64,000 bases of DNA from Eubacterium sp. AF16-48 (GTDB lineage: Bacteria > Bacillota > Clostridia > Lachnospirales > Lachnospiraceae). The stretch lies in contig NZ_QUHB01000007.1 of NCBI RefSeq assembly GCF_003479405.1, positions 104,161 to 168,160 on the forward strand, written 5' to 3'. Positions within the stretch are counted from its first letter, which is position 1; each line of letters starts with the position of its first letter. Below are positions 26,699 through 34,291 of this stretch, piece by piece. The notes under the pieces are model-generated. The model ran no database searches, had not been told where the DNA came from, and saw nothing but the letters and a program-made list of their open reading frames with translations. The translations under genes and the position numbers were made by a program.

Positions 26699-26745
26699 CA
26701 AAAAGCCCCTCTACTTTCTTGAGCAGAAATGCGCTTTTTTGCTTT
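26699..26745 (-). terminator. Terminator of the BspA-like gene; right copy of short direct repeat
   Basis: On the minus strand AAAAAGC pairs with GCTTTTT around a long loop containing GTAGAGGGG. The plus strand 26699-26714 reads CAAAAAGCCCCTCTAC, a 2-base-deleted copy of 20580-20597. Confidence 0.55.
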
Positions 26746-26760
26746 TTTCACTATTAACTT

Positions 26761-27747
26761 TTATTTAATTTTAACTTTATAAGCTTTAGACCAACTAGAA
26801 TTTAAAACCTTTCCATTATATAACTGAGAATTCTGTACTCGCACATATAATTTTTTCTTTTTCTTCAACTTAGAGTTTGAAAGCGTGAAACTGCACTTCT
26901 TAACTTTCTTGTCCAGAATTTTCTTTTTGAAATTTTTAGTTGTTGAAACCTGAACTCTGTAACCATATGATGAAGCTACTTTTAAAATTTTAATCTTTAC
27001 CTTTTTTGCTTTTTTCTTCTTGTTAGCTTTCAAAACCTTTGATGGCTGAACCTGTATCTTAGCAAAATGGATTGTGGCATTTTTAAGTTCCTTATTATTG
27101 TCACTTATTCTAATTTTTAGCCAGCCCTGCTTTGAGCCTCCATAATATATGTCCTTAAAATTTTTACAGCCTTTAAAAACTTCAAATGATATATTCTGAA
27201 CATTCTCCGGTATGGTAATACTTTTTAGTTCTGAATTTGCAAATGCATCATAGTCAATTTCTTTTACTGATGTTGGCAATACTATGTTTTCTGCCGGCAC
27301 ATTGGCAAACATATATGAACCTATCAAGGTTACTTTTGAACCTATGTTAATTGTCTTTAAGTTCTTACATCCTGCAAAAACCGGGCTCACCGTTCCTTCG
27401 CAGTTTACGGCATTAAAATTAACTGTACTTAATGACTCGCAGTTTTTAAACGCTTCAAAACTTATACGTGTTATCCCTTCCGGTATTGTAACTTTGCTAA
27501 TTTTCGAGTTCAAAAAAGCATCATAATCTATCCCTTTTACTTCATAACCATCTAATGTTGACGGTATTATAACATCTGTTGCGCTGCCTAAGTATTTTTC
27601 AATAGTTGCATCTCCACTACTTAAAGAATACTCATACTCCCCACTTCTAATATTTTCCGCTTTCACTGTTCCTGAAATCATTCCCACTAACATCAATGTT
27701 ACTATGAATGTAAGCACAATCCCTACATATTCTTTTGATTTTTTCAT
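26761..27747 (-). CDS. Secreted BspA-like leucine-rich-repeat protein
   Basis: 328 residues from the ATG at 27747 with AAGGAG upstream. A signal peptide (about 1-30, ending VKA) is followed by LRR_5/BspA-type repeats (about 50-215) with the recurring SKVTIPEGITRISFEAF and LKSITIPENVQNISFEVF units. A Lys-rich fibronectin-like C-terminal module comes last (about 235-328, with YGYRVQVSTTKNFKKKI). No cell-wall anchor is visible. Such proteins usually mediate adhesion. The C-terminal module also ends the protein at 36072-37058. Confidence 0.85.
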   Translation of the reverse strand: MKKSKEYVGIVLTFIVTLMLVGMISGTVKAENIRSGEYEYSLSSGDATIEKYLGSATDVIIPSTLDGYEVKGIDYDAFLNSKISKVTIPEGITRISFEAFKNCESLSTVNFNAVNCEGTVSPVFAGCKNLKTINIGSKVTLIGSYMFANVPAENIVLPTSVKEIDYDAFANSELKSITIPENVQNISFEVFKGCKNFKDIYYGGSKQGWLKIRISDNNKELKNATIHFAKIQVQPSKVLKANKKKKAKKVKIKILKVASSYGYRVQVSTTKNFKKKILDKKVKKCSFTLSNSKLKKKKKLYVRVQNSQLYNGKVLNSSWSKAYKVKIK

Positions 27748-27820
27748 AAAAAACTCCTTTATACCTTCCTTTGATAATATAATTCTGCTATGTCTCTTAA
27801 TGGCTATAACATTTTTTTGC

Positions 27821-28621
27821 TTATAACTCAATATTTTTAAGTCTAATTAAATAAGGTATTATATGTGTTGGTTTTATAGGAGTTTCCTGCTCTGACAACA
27901 CTGTTGTTCCACCAAAGTCTGCTCCACCACCTAAAATTGTTGTTTCTCCAAAATCGGCTGCTACATCTGCATATGATTTTCTCGGTTGCATAATCACATT
28001 CTGCTGTGCATTTTGTACCGATTGTACATACGAATTTTTATTTTATACAGGTGATTGTGGTGCAACACTGTCTTACATCTTAGGTGTTTCCAATCCCGGC
28101 ACTGAGAAATTAGCTCCAGGAACTGAAAATGGTGCCTGAGTATTGTTCTTGCTCTTTTTATTTACATTGTTACTTTTTTTAGCTCCACTGTTTTTTTCTT
28201 GTTTTTGCTGTCTATATTTCTCCTTGTTTTCCTTGCTATAGTGCATCAGTAAATGAAACATAGATATCTCTTTTTCATCTTTTCCCTTTTTTCCGACATT
28301 AGTTGCGCCTTGCGGTACATTCATTGCTGACACCGGAGGTTGTACTGGTGGTACAGATATTCTGTTATCGGGTATGTTCTGTCTTACAACAGGTTCTTTT
28401 TGTATCGAATTTACCTTCGGCTGTTGTACACTATTCGCATCAGTTCTATTAACTATCGGCTCAGCTTTTTGTGTCTGAGAAGAAATATTAGAATTTTGCT
28501 TTTGTACATTTATGTTTTGTTTTTTACTTGATTGTGTACTGACTGATTCTAACTGTATATCTGACAATAACTGTTTAAAATTATATACATTAAAAGATGA
28601 AGAACTGTTTAAAAAGTTCAT
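27821..28621 (-). pseudogene. Decayed FHA-associated protein gene with two in-frame stops
   Basis: One continuous frame of 267 codons from ATG 28621 is broken by TAA at 28073-28075 and TAA at 28043-28045. Both could derive from CAA (Gln), fitting the Gln-rich context. The N-terminus is a Ser/Gln/Asn-rich disordered segment. After the stops the frame continues with ADFGETTILGGG and ADFGGTTVLS, then HIIPYLIRLKNIE, the linker that in Lachnospiraceae proteins precedes a C-terminal FHA domain. The FHA domain itself is missing. It encodes at best a 182-residue fragment. Confidence 0.75.
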
Positions 28622-28699
28622 CAGTTTAGCAACATAATCACAGTTTTCAGTCTGATCAAATTGATTTGAATATTGGGCGATACCTCTTTTTCTTTTTCA

Positions 28700-28721
28700 A
28701 TTGGTGTAAAATTGGTGTACT
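28700..28721. repeat. Second tandem ATTGGTGTA pair, possible att scar
   Basis: ATTGGTGTAAA followed directly by ATTGGTGTACT, matching the pair beside the integrase remnant at 17320-17343. No integrase lies here, only the decayed FHA gene and the rpsR terminator. Confidence 0.5.
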
Positions 28722-28727
28722 AGGGTA

Positions 28728-28760
28728 AAAATAAGGCTCTCCCACTACTGGGAAAGCCTT
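28728..28760 (-). terminator. Terminator of the rpsF-ssb-rpsR operon
   Basis: On the minus strand AAGGCTTTCCCA pairs with TGGGAGAGCCTT (one mismatch) around a 4-base loop, followed by ATTTTT. Confidence 0.9.
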
Positions 28761-28774
28761 TAAAAATCATTGTT

Positions 28775-29038
28775 TTACTCTACTGTGTATGGCATTAATG
28801 CGATATTTCTTGCTCTCTTAACAGCTGTTGTAAGAGCTCTCTGGTGTCTTGCACAGTTTCCTGTCATTCTTCTAGGAAGAATTTTACCTCTTTCAGACAC
28901 GTATCTCTTTAATGTTGCTACATCTTTATAATCAATTGCTTTATTTTCATTTGCACAGAATGCACAAACTTTTTTTCTTCTACGACCGCCTCTTCTTCTC
29001 ATTGGAGAATCTGGTCTCTCGCTCTTATTGTATGGCAT
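28775..29038 (-). CDS. rpsR: 30S ribosomal protein S18
   Basis: 87 residues, full length. It has the conserved core [23 protein letters not shown] and [19 protein letters not shown]. Cysteines at CAFC plus the later Cys make this the zinc-binding (C+) form. S18 pairs with S6 on the small-subunit platform. Last gene of the rpsF-ssb-rpsR operon. Confidence 0.98.
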   Translation of the reverse strand: MPYNKSERPDSPMRRRGGRRRKKVCAFCANENKAIDYKDVATLKRYVSERGKILPRRMTGNCARHQRALTTAVKRARNIALMPYTVE

Positions 29039-29082
29039 TTTTTACCTCCTTAAATATTCTCTCTACTATATACTAGAGACTA

Positions 29083-29535
29083 CTAAAAATTGAATGGTAA
29101 ACCTGAATCATCCACATTATCAGGGATGTTCATAAATCCATCACCTGCAGGAGCTGTCGGTGCTGATGCTGCAGCAGGCTGCTGTGCCTGGAATCCTGCA
29201 TTATCAGATGCTGCCTTACTCTCAGCAAATTCCTGATTTTCTACAACTACTTCTGTAGTGTATACTGTCTTACCATCCTTATCCTGATAGCTTCCTGTCT
29301 GAATACGACCCTCAGCTACTATTTTTGTTCCCTGATGGAAATACTTTTCTGCAAATTCACCACTTCTTCCAAATGCTACGCATCTGATAAAGTCTGCTGA
29401 CTGCTCTCCATCTCTTTTAAATCTTCTGTCTACTGCTAATGTATATCTTGCAATAGCCAACTGTCCGTCACCAGATGTAGAATATCTGACTTCCGGATCA
29501 CGGGTCAAACGACCCATTAATATAACCTTGTTCAT
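29083..29535 (-). CDS. ssb: Single-stranded DNA-binding protein
   Basis: 150 residues. The N-terminal OB fold (about 1-105; NKVILMGRLTRDPEVRYS and RRFKRDGEQSADFIRCVAFG) is followed by a Gln/Ala/Pro-rich linker and the acidic tip DDSGLPFNF, the docking site for replication and repair partners. Replicative SSB, in the usual place between rpsF and rpsR. Confidence 0.98.
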   Translation of the reverse strand: MNKVILMGRLTRDPEVRYSTSGDGQLAIARYTLAVDRRFKRDGEQSADFIRCVAFGRSGEFAEKYFHQGTKIVAEGRIQTGSYQDKDGKTVYTTEVVVENQEFAESKAASDNAGFQAQQPAAASAPTAPAGDGFMNIPDNVDDSGLPFNF

Positions 29536-29559
29536 ATTATACCTCTCTTATGTCTCAAA

Positions 29560-29850
29560 TTATGCTTCTACAGCGACACACATAAATCTGATAACATTTT
29601 CCATAATACGAAGCTGGCTTTCTATTCCGCTTGGAGCGTCTGTGTTATCAGTATCAAAAGTAATGAAGTAGTAATATGCTTCTGACATCTTCTGGATTTC
29701 GTAAGCTAATTTTTTCTTTCCAGCATCGTCAATGTTAGCAATAGTACCGCCGAATTTTTCAACAAGAGCTTTTACCTTCTCTAATTCAGCTGCTCTTCCT
29801 TCATCATCAAGTTTCGCACTAACAACAACTGTTAATTCATATTTGTTCAT
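29560..29850 (-). CDS. rpsF: 30S ribosomal protein S6
   Basis: 96 residues of standard length. The ferredoxin-like fold motif is evident in MNKYELTVVVSAKLDDE and in KKLAYEIQKMSEAYYYFITF. S6 binds S18 and 16S rRNA on the platform. First gene of the operon. Confidence 0.98.
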   Translation of the reverse strand: MNKYELTVVVSAKLDDEGRAAELEKVKALVEKFGGTIANIDDAGKKKLAYEIQKMSEAYYYFITFDTDNTDAPSGIESQLRIMENVIRFMCVAVEA

Positions 29851-29934
29851 GCTTTTACCTCCTTCTGGTCTCTGGCTTTTTCCTTATGAAAAAGCAAGGA
29901 TTATTAATATTTCACAAGTAGACATCATAACATA

Positions 29935-29961
29935 AAAAAGCCCTTATAGCAAGGGCTTTTT
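29935..29961 (-). terminator. Terminator of the GntR-ABC operon
   Basis: Stem AAAAAGCCCTT / AAGGGCTTTTT with a 5-base loop; minus-strand T-run TTTTTT. Confidence 0.9.
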
Positions 29962-30000
29962 CCGGTTTATTTATTAAATTATTTATTAAATTTCCATTAT

Positions 30001-30801
30001 TTACTGTAAATTTAACTTTCTTTTAAGCATAAAGTTTGTAATTGCAATATATACAGCAATCTGTATTATGGATAGCACTAAGGAAAATGTCATTAACGGT
30101 TGGAAAAACGCATCTCCCATATCGGCATTATTAAGTGCATCAAGATTGCTTCCAAAAATTGCCACCATGGCTACTGATGAAATTATCTGCATTATAAAGT
30201 AAATTATAAGGTAAGCCACAAAAGCTCCCAATACCTTATTTTTACCTAATGTCTGACCTATGCTAAAGCACGCATATCCCATAACAATAGCACTGTAACA
30301 GCCTAACAAAAGTACAAATATAAGCTCGACCACATATCCCGTATATCCAAATTCCTGCATTTCCTTAATACCAAGCTCAATGCCCTCTTTAACACTGTTT
30401 AAAATTTCATTGTGACCTAATCCTAAAATTGTAACCAGCAAAACAGCTACCACTGCACTAATAACCATCCATGCAAAACCTACTATGGATTTTCCGGCAA
30501 TGTGCTCACCCATTCTTACCGGAAGAGTAAACGACAAATATCCTTCATCTTTAAGCATATTGTCATAAAATCTTTTTATTACCAGCACAAAGGAACCTAA
30601 GAATATAGCTATAATTCCCAACACAAAGGCGATAATAGTTACCATGGTAATCATATTTAAAACGGTATTATCCACTTTAAACACCGTCTGAACTTCTACT
30701 ATACCTTTTAATATTAAAGTTATTACCAATACAACGCCATATAATGCAGCAAACATTCTGGCAGTTGACTTGAATTCATGTTTTATCAATTTTCCTAACA
30801 T
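30001..30801 (-). CDS. ABC-2-type transporter permease
   Basis: 266 residues with six predicted TM helices and a short cytosolic N-terminus (MLGKLIKHEFKSTARMF), typical of YtrC/ABC-2 permeases paired with a YtrA-type regulator. It overlaps the ATPase gene by 7 bases. Together they would make a small exporter, often induced by cell-wall-active antibiotics, though the substrate is not evident. Confidence 0.85.
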   Translation of the reverse strand: MLGKLIKHEFKSTARMFAALYGVVLVITLILKGIVEVQTVFKVDNTVLNMITMVTIIAFVLGIIAIFLGSFVLVIKRFYDNMLKDEGYLSFTLPVRMGEHIAGKSIVGFAWMVISAVVAVLLVTILGLGHNEILNSVKEGIELGIKEMQEFGYTGYVVELIFVLLLGCYSAIVMGYACFSIGQTLGKNKVLGAFVAYLIIYFIMQIISSVAMVAIFGSNLDALNNADMGDAFFQPLMTFSLVLSIIQIAVYIAITNFMLKRKLNLQ

Positions 30802-31493
30802 CTGAATACCTCCCTAAATACTTCATCCACTGATTTTCCGTATTCTTCTCTTATTTCATCTACTTTTTTGTGCATAACCAGTTCGCCGTTTTTTATCATT
30901 ACCACATCATCTAAAACCTTTTCTATATCAGAAATTAAATGTGTTGAAATTATAACTGCCGCTTCCGGATTATAATTTGAAATAATAGTGTTTAATATGT
31001 AATCTCTGGCTGCCGGATCCACCCCACCAATTGGTTCATCTAAAAAGTATAATTTTGCCTGTCTGCTCATTACCAGAATAAGCTGTACCTTTTCCCTGGT
31101 TCCCTTAGACATGGTCTTTAATTTGTCATTAGGATTAATGTTAAGTTTTGAAAGCATATCATAGGCTCTGTTTTCCTCAAAGTCACTGTAGAAATCCTTG
31201 AAAAATTCAATAACATCTTTTACCTTGGAATGAACATCTAAGTAAGTTCTTTCCGGAAGGTAAGAAACTACCTTCTTTGTTTCAACTCCCACTTCCTTGC
31301 CATCAATATAAAGCTCACCGCCATTTTTAGTAAGTAGTCCGTTTGCCAGCTTTATAAGTGTAGTTTTCCCACTTCCGTTTGGTCCAAGAAGCCCTACAAT
31401 CTGTCCACTCTCAATTTGTAAATTGAGTCCTTTTAATGCCTGATTTTTTCCATAATTTTTTCTCAAATCCTTACATTCAAATAAAATGCTCAT
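30795..31493 (-). CDS. ABC transporter ATP-binding protein (YtrB type)
   Basis: 232 residues, one nucleotide-binding domain. Walker A GPNGSGKTT (about 37-45), Walker B KLYFLDEPIGGVD and switch His in ISTHL are intact. The signature loop reads MSKGTREKVQ instead of LSGGQ, a variant common in ABC-2 ATPases. Overlaps the GntR gene (ATGA) and the permease gene. Confidence 0.9.
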   Translation of the reverse strand: MSILFECKDLRKNYGKNQALKGLNLQIESGQIVGLLGPNGSGKTTLIKLANGLLTKNGGELYIDGKEVGVETKKVVSYLPERTYLDVHSKVKDVIEFFKDFYSDFEENRAYDMLSKLNINPNDKLKTMSKGTREKVQLILVMSRQAKLYFLDEPIGGVDPAARDYILNTIISNYNPEAAVIISTHLISDIEKVLDDVVMIKNGELVMHKKVDEIREEYGKSVDEVFREVFRC

Positions 31494-31852
31494 TTGCTGT
31501 CTCCCTCCTTAATTATATCTATTATCTCCTCTTTTTTATATTTAAGTTCTGTCATTTTTTCCAGATATTCCGTGGTATATTCTTTTGCTCTGCTCTTTCT
31601 TATCTGGTTTAATATTTCCACATTATCTGTAACACATCTGCCTGATGTGCGATTGGTAATAATAAGACCTCTGCTTTCTAACTCAGTCATGGCTCTCTGC
31701 ATGGTATTAGGATTCACCGATGCCTCTGCTGCCAGTTCCCTTACAGACGGTATCCTACTACCTGTTTCATATTCGCCTGTGACAATCTTCTGCTCAATCT
31801 GCTCTAAAATCTGTGCATATATGGGTCTGTCATTTCTAAATTCCCATGCCAT
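31490..31852 (-). CDS. GntR-family (YtrA-type) repressor
   Basis: 120 residues. A winged-helix GntR domain (about 10-75; YAQILEQIEQKIVTGEYETG and SVRELAAEASVNPNTMQRAM) is followed by only a short helical tail, the YtrA subfamily. These are autorepressors of their own ABC operon and respond to peptide antibiotics or envelope stress. First gene of the operon; coupled to the ATPase gene by a 4-base overlap. Confidence 0.93.
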   Translation of the reverse strand: MAWEFRNDRPIYAQILEQIEQKIVTGEYETGSRIPSVRELAAEASVNPNTMQRAMTELESRGLIITNRTSGRCVTDNVEILNQIRKSRAKEYTTEYLEKMTELKYKKEEIIDIIKEGDSK

Positions 31853-31975
31853 TATTCTTCTCCTTTCTGTATTATTGTATTAAGTGCTTAATACAATAAT
31901 ACATCTTAATTAGAATTTGTCAATAGTTTTAGCAAAATTAACTTTTTAACACTCATATCATGTTATTGTTTCCCA

Positions 31976-32031
31976 AAAAAAACGTAGAAGAAATTTAGAT
32001 TCATGTCCTAAATATTTCCTCTACGTTTTTA
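31976..32031 (-). terminator. Long-stem terminator
   Basis: AAAAACGTAGAAGAAATTTAG pairs with its near-complement ending CTACGTTTTT. T-runs occur on both sides, so it can act in both directions. It lies just after the gene remnant at 32051-32130. Confidence 0.85.
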
Positions 32032-32050
32032 AGTGTTTTTAAGCAGTCTT

Positions 32051-32130
32051 CTAAGCCGGTTGTCTCTCGGCAAGCTGCTTCTTTAATTCCTCTATTTCTT
32101 TTTCATATTTGTCTAATCGGTTCTGCTTTT
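32051..32130 (-). pseudogene. C-terminal remnant of a coiled-coil protein
   Basis: About 26 codons, KQNRLDKYEKEIEELKKQLA and on to a TAG stop, with a good terminator right behind. No start or ribosome site. It looks like the tail of a transposase-like or other coiled-coil protein left after deletion. The surrounding 31853-32245 holds no other gene. Confidence 0.4.
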
Positions 32131-32245
32131 AATCCTCACATCACAGTATCTTTATTACATCTTATATTGATTATAATACATATGTTTTGTTATGTTGTCA
32201 ACCTATTTTTATTTCATTTATATATTTTTTGTGTATTTGCATATT

Positions 32246-32301
32246 ATAAAAAATAGGAACAGATTTGCAATTTTCAATATTCACGCAACTCTGTTCCTAT
32301 T
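32246..32301 (-). terminator. Terminator of the NlpC/P60-DUF951 unit
   Basis: On the minus strand AATAGGAACAGAgTTGC pairs with GCAAaTCTGTTCCTATT, then TTTTTT. Confidence 0.92.
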
Positions 32302-32318
32302 ATCCTATCCTATTTATA

Positions 32319-32495
32319 TTAACTTATAACTTTTTTCACGCTTTTCTCAAATGCTTTTCTGGGAATCATAACTATTCTGCCACATCCCCTGCATTTCAGT
32401 TTAAAATCCGCTCCTGTTCTTATAACCTCCCACTCATTTGTACCGCAGGGATGTCCTTTTTTTAAAGTGACTATATTTCCAATAACGTAATCCAT
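32319..32495 (-). CDS. DUF951 family protein
   Basis: 58 residues. It fits the DUF951 (YyzM-like) pattern: MDYVIGNIVTLKKGHPCGTN, EWEVIRTGADFKLKC, and CRGCGRIVMIPR with a probable zinc or nucleic-acid site made of one Cys plus CxxC. Its ATG overlaps the stop of the NlpC/P60 gene (TAATG) with GGGAGAG as ribosome site. Members usually sit beside translation or chromosome-partition genes. Molecular role unknown. Confidence 0.88.
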   Translation of the reverse strand: MDYVIGNIVTLKKGHPCGTNEWEVIRTGADFKLKCRGCGRIVMIPRKAFEKSVKKVIS

Positions 32496-34291
32496 TAATT
32501 TACCACTCTCCCAATTCCTACAATATATTTTGTATTGTTGCTGCTCATTGTCTGACCACCTTTTTCAACAACCTGTCCGTTTCCTGCGTACATTGCCACA
32601 TGATATATATCAAGAGTACGTCCCGGGGTACTATATTTTACTGCATTATTGTAATCTCCATAAAAAATAAGGTCTCCCGGCTTCATATCATCAGTTCCTG
32701 TGTAACCAAAATAAATAATCTGATTTTTGCTGTACAGGTAATCAAACAACTCTCCTGCCGAATATGCCCATTTAGAACTGCCTAATTTTTTCTGGTAATT
32801 ATTGTATGCCTTATATCCCTTCCAAACCAGCGCTGAACAGTCATAATATCCACTTTTCATTCTTTTTGCCTGACTGTACTTCCAATGATTTACTATATAA
32901 TTAGCCCTGTCAATGATTGTCTGCATTCCTGTTGCAGAAACCTCTATTCGGAAGCTTTTTGTGTAATCTCCCAGCTTTACATCTATATATGTAACACCTG
33001 ACCTTACACCTTTAACTGTTCCATCAGATTTAACCGTGGCAATCTTTCTGTTTCTTGATGTGTATTGCGGAGTGATACCCTCTGCTCCCGACACTGTTAT
33101 TTTAGTTGTCTTTTTCTTTTGGATGCCTGCTGCACCACACGTTACTATTGCATTATATGTAACATATTTTATTTTTATGACTTTGCCATCTATTGTCACT
33201 TTAATGGTACCGCTTCCCTCGCTTAGACCTGTAACAGCCATTTTATCATGAAAAATCTGAACCGATGCCGCTTTTTCATTACTATTACTAACTGATATGG
33301 TGCTAAACTTGTTTAATCCTGTAAAAGTTACATATTGCTGTCTGTTATTTCCTACACCCTTTCCATAAAGTGTAAGTTTACTCTTGTCCGCGGCAGGAGT
33401 TGTTACAAAAACATAACTGGTATATTTACTTACTTTTCCCGACTTATTAGTAACCTTTGCCGTAACAATTGCGGTTCCTGCTTTTAATGTATTTGCATCT
33501 GTTGTTATCAGACTTCCATCTCTTTTTTGAGGCTTAGACAAAACCGTTTTGTCAGAAGAACTCCATACGCATTTTTTTATGTTATTCTCATTAATATTAT
33601 CAATTTTAAAGGATATGGCTTTATTACTTACCCAACAGATATTATCATAAATAACCGTTCCTCTTTTAGTTATTCTTCTGATACCTGTTGCAGATTTATT
33701 ATATATCCAGTCAGGGCTTGTAGCCTGCTCATCTGCTGATTGAACCTGTACAGTGCACTTTGAAAATGCTGTTGCGGTTTTTGCGGTAATAGTCACTGTT
33801 CCCGGATTAACTGCTGTTATAAGTCCATTATTGTCAACAGTTGCTATATTGTTGTTTTCTGATATATACGTTACCTTACTGTTTGTTTCTGCCACAAGAT
33901 GAAAAGTATTATTTTCAACCAAAGTAACATTTTGTGAATTTAACTTAATTTGTCTGTCCGGATCCGGCACATTAATTTTGCAGGAATAGGTTTTATTTTT
34001 ATATTTAACATATATAGTAGCATTACCTGCATTTACAGCCCTTACCGTACCTTTTTTAGAAACAACTACCGCATATTTATTAGTGGTCTTCCAGGTTATT
34101 TTTGCACCTTTCGGAGCATTTTTTAACCTTAACCTGGTTTTCTTTCCCTTAGTCAGCTCCATATTAGTGCTCGAAAGATGCACTGTGCTTTTTGCCTTTA
34201 TATTTACTTTCGGCAAATATACGCTAAAGCTCATTACAATACACATTATTAGTGCTAAACTTTTTAAGAGTTTCTTATTCATTCTTAACAT
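32495..34291 (-). CDS. Secreted Ig-like (Big_2) protein with NlpC/P60 peptidase domain
   Basis: 598 residues with a signal peptide (about 1-32). Several bacterial Ig-like domains follow (about 35-110, 112-190, 200-300, 380-450), seen in the KYAVVSKKGTVRAVNAG and IATVDNNGLITAVNPG patterns. The NlpC/P60 domain (about 455-598) has catalytic Cys in YYDCSALVWKGY and His in IYHVAMYAG. It should cleave peptidoglycan stem peptides, with the Ig-like repeats as spacer or anchor. The start overlaps the preceding gene by 17 bases. Confidence 0.9.
   Translation of the reverse strand: MLRMNKKLLKSLALIMCIVMSFSVYLPKVNIKAKSTVHLSSTNMELTKGKKTRLRLKNAPKGAKITWKTTNKYAVVVSKKGTVRAVNAGNATIYVKYKNKTYSCKINVPDPDRQIKLNSQNVTLVENNTFHLVAETNSKVTYISENNNIATVDNNGLITAVNPGTVTITAKTATAFSKCTVQVQSADEQATSPDWIYNKSATGIRRITKRGTVIYDNICWVSNKAISFKIDNINENNIKKCVWSSSDKTVLSKPQKRDGSLITTDANTLKAGTAIVTAKVTNKSGKVSKYTSYVFVTTPAADKSKLTLYGKGVGNNRQQYVTFTGLNKFSTISVSNSNEKAASVQIFHDKMAVTGLSEGSGTIKVTIDGKVIKIKYVTYNAIVTCGAAGIQKKKTTKITVSGAEGITPQYTSRNRKIATVKSDGTVKGVRSGVTYIDVKLGDYTKSFRIEVSATGMQTIIDRANYIVNHWKYSQAKRMKSGYYDCSALVWKGYKAYNNYQKKLGSSKWAYSAGELFDYLYSKNQIIYFGYTGTDDMKPGDLIFYGDYNNAVKYSTPGRTLDIYHVAMYAGNGQVVEKGGQTMSSNNTKYIVGIGRVVN

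Noticed and set aside
28073..28621. Treating the 182-codon frame as a complete gene
   Set aside because: The same frame continues past two stop codons into recognisable sequence of FHA-associated proteins, so it is better described as part of a pseudogene.
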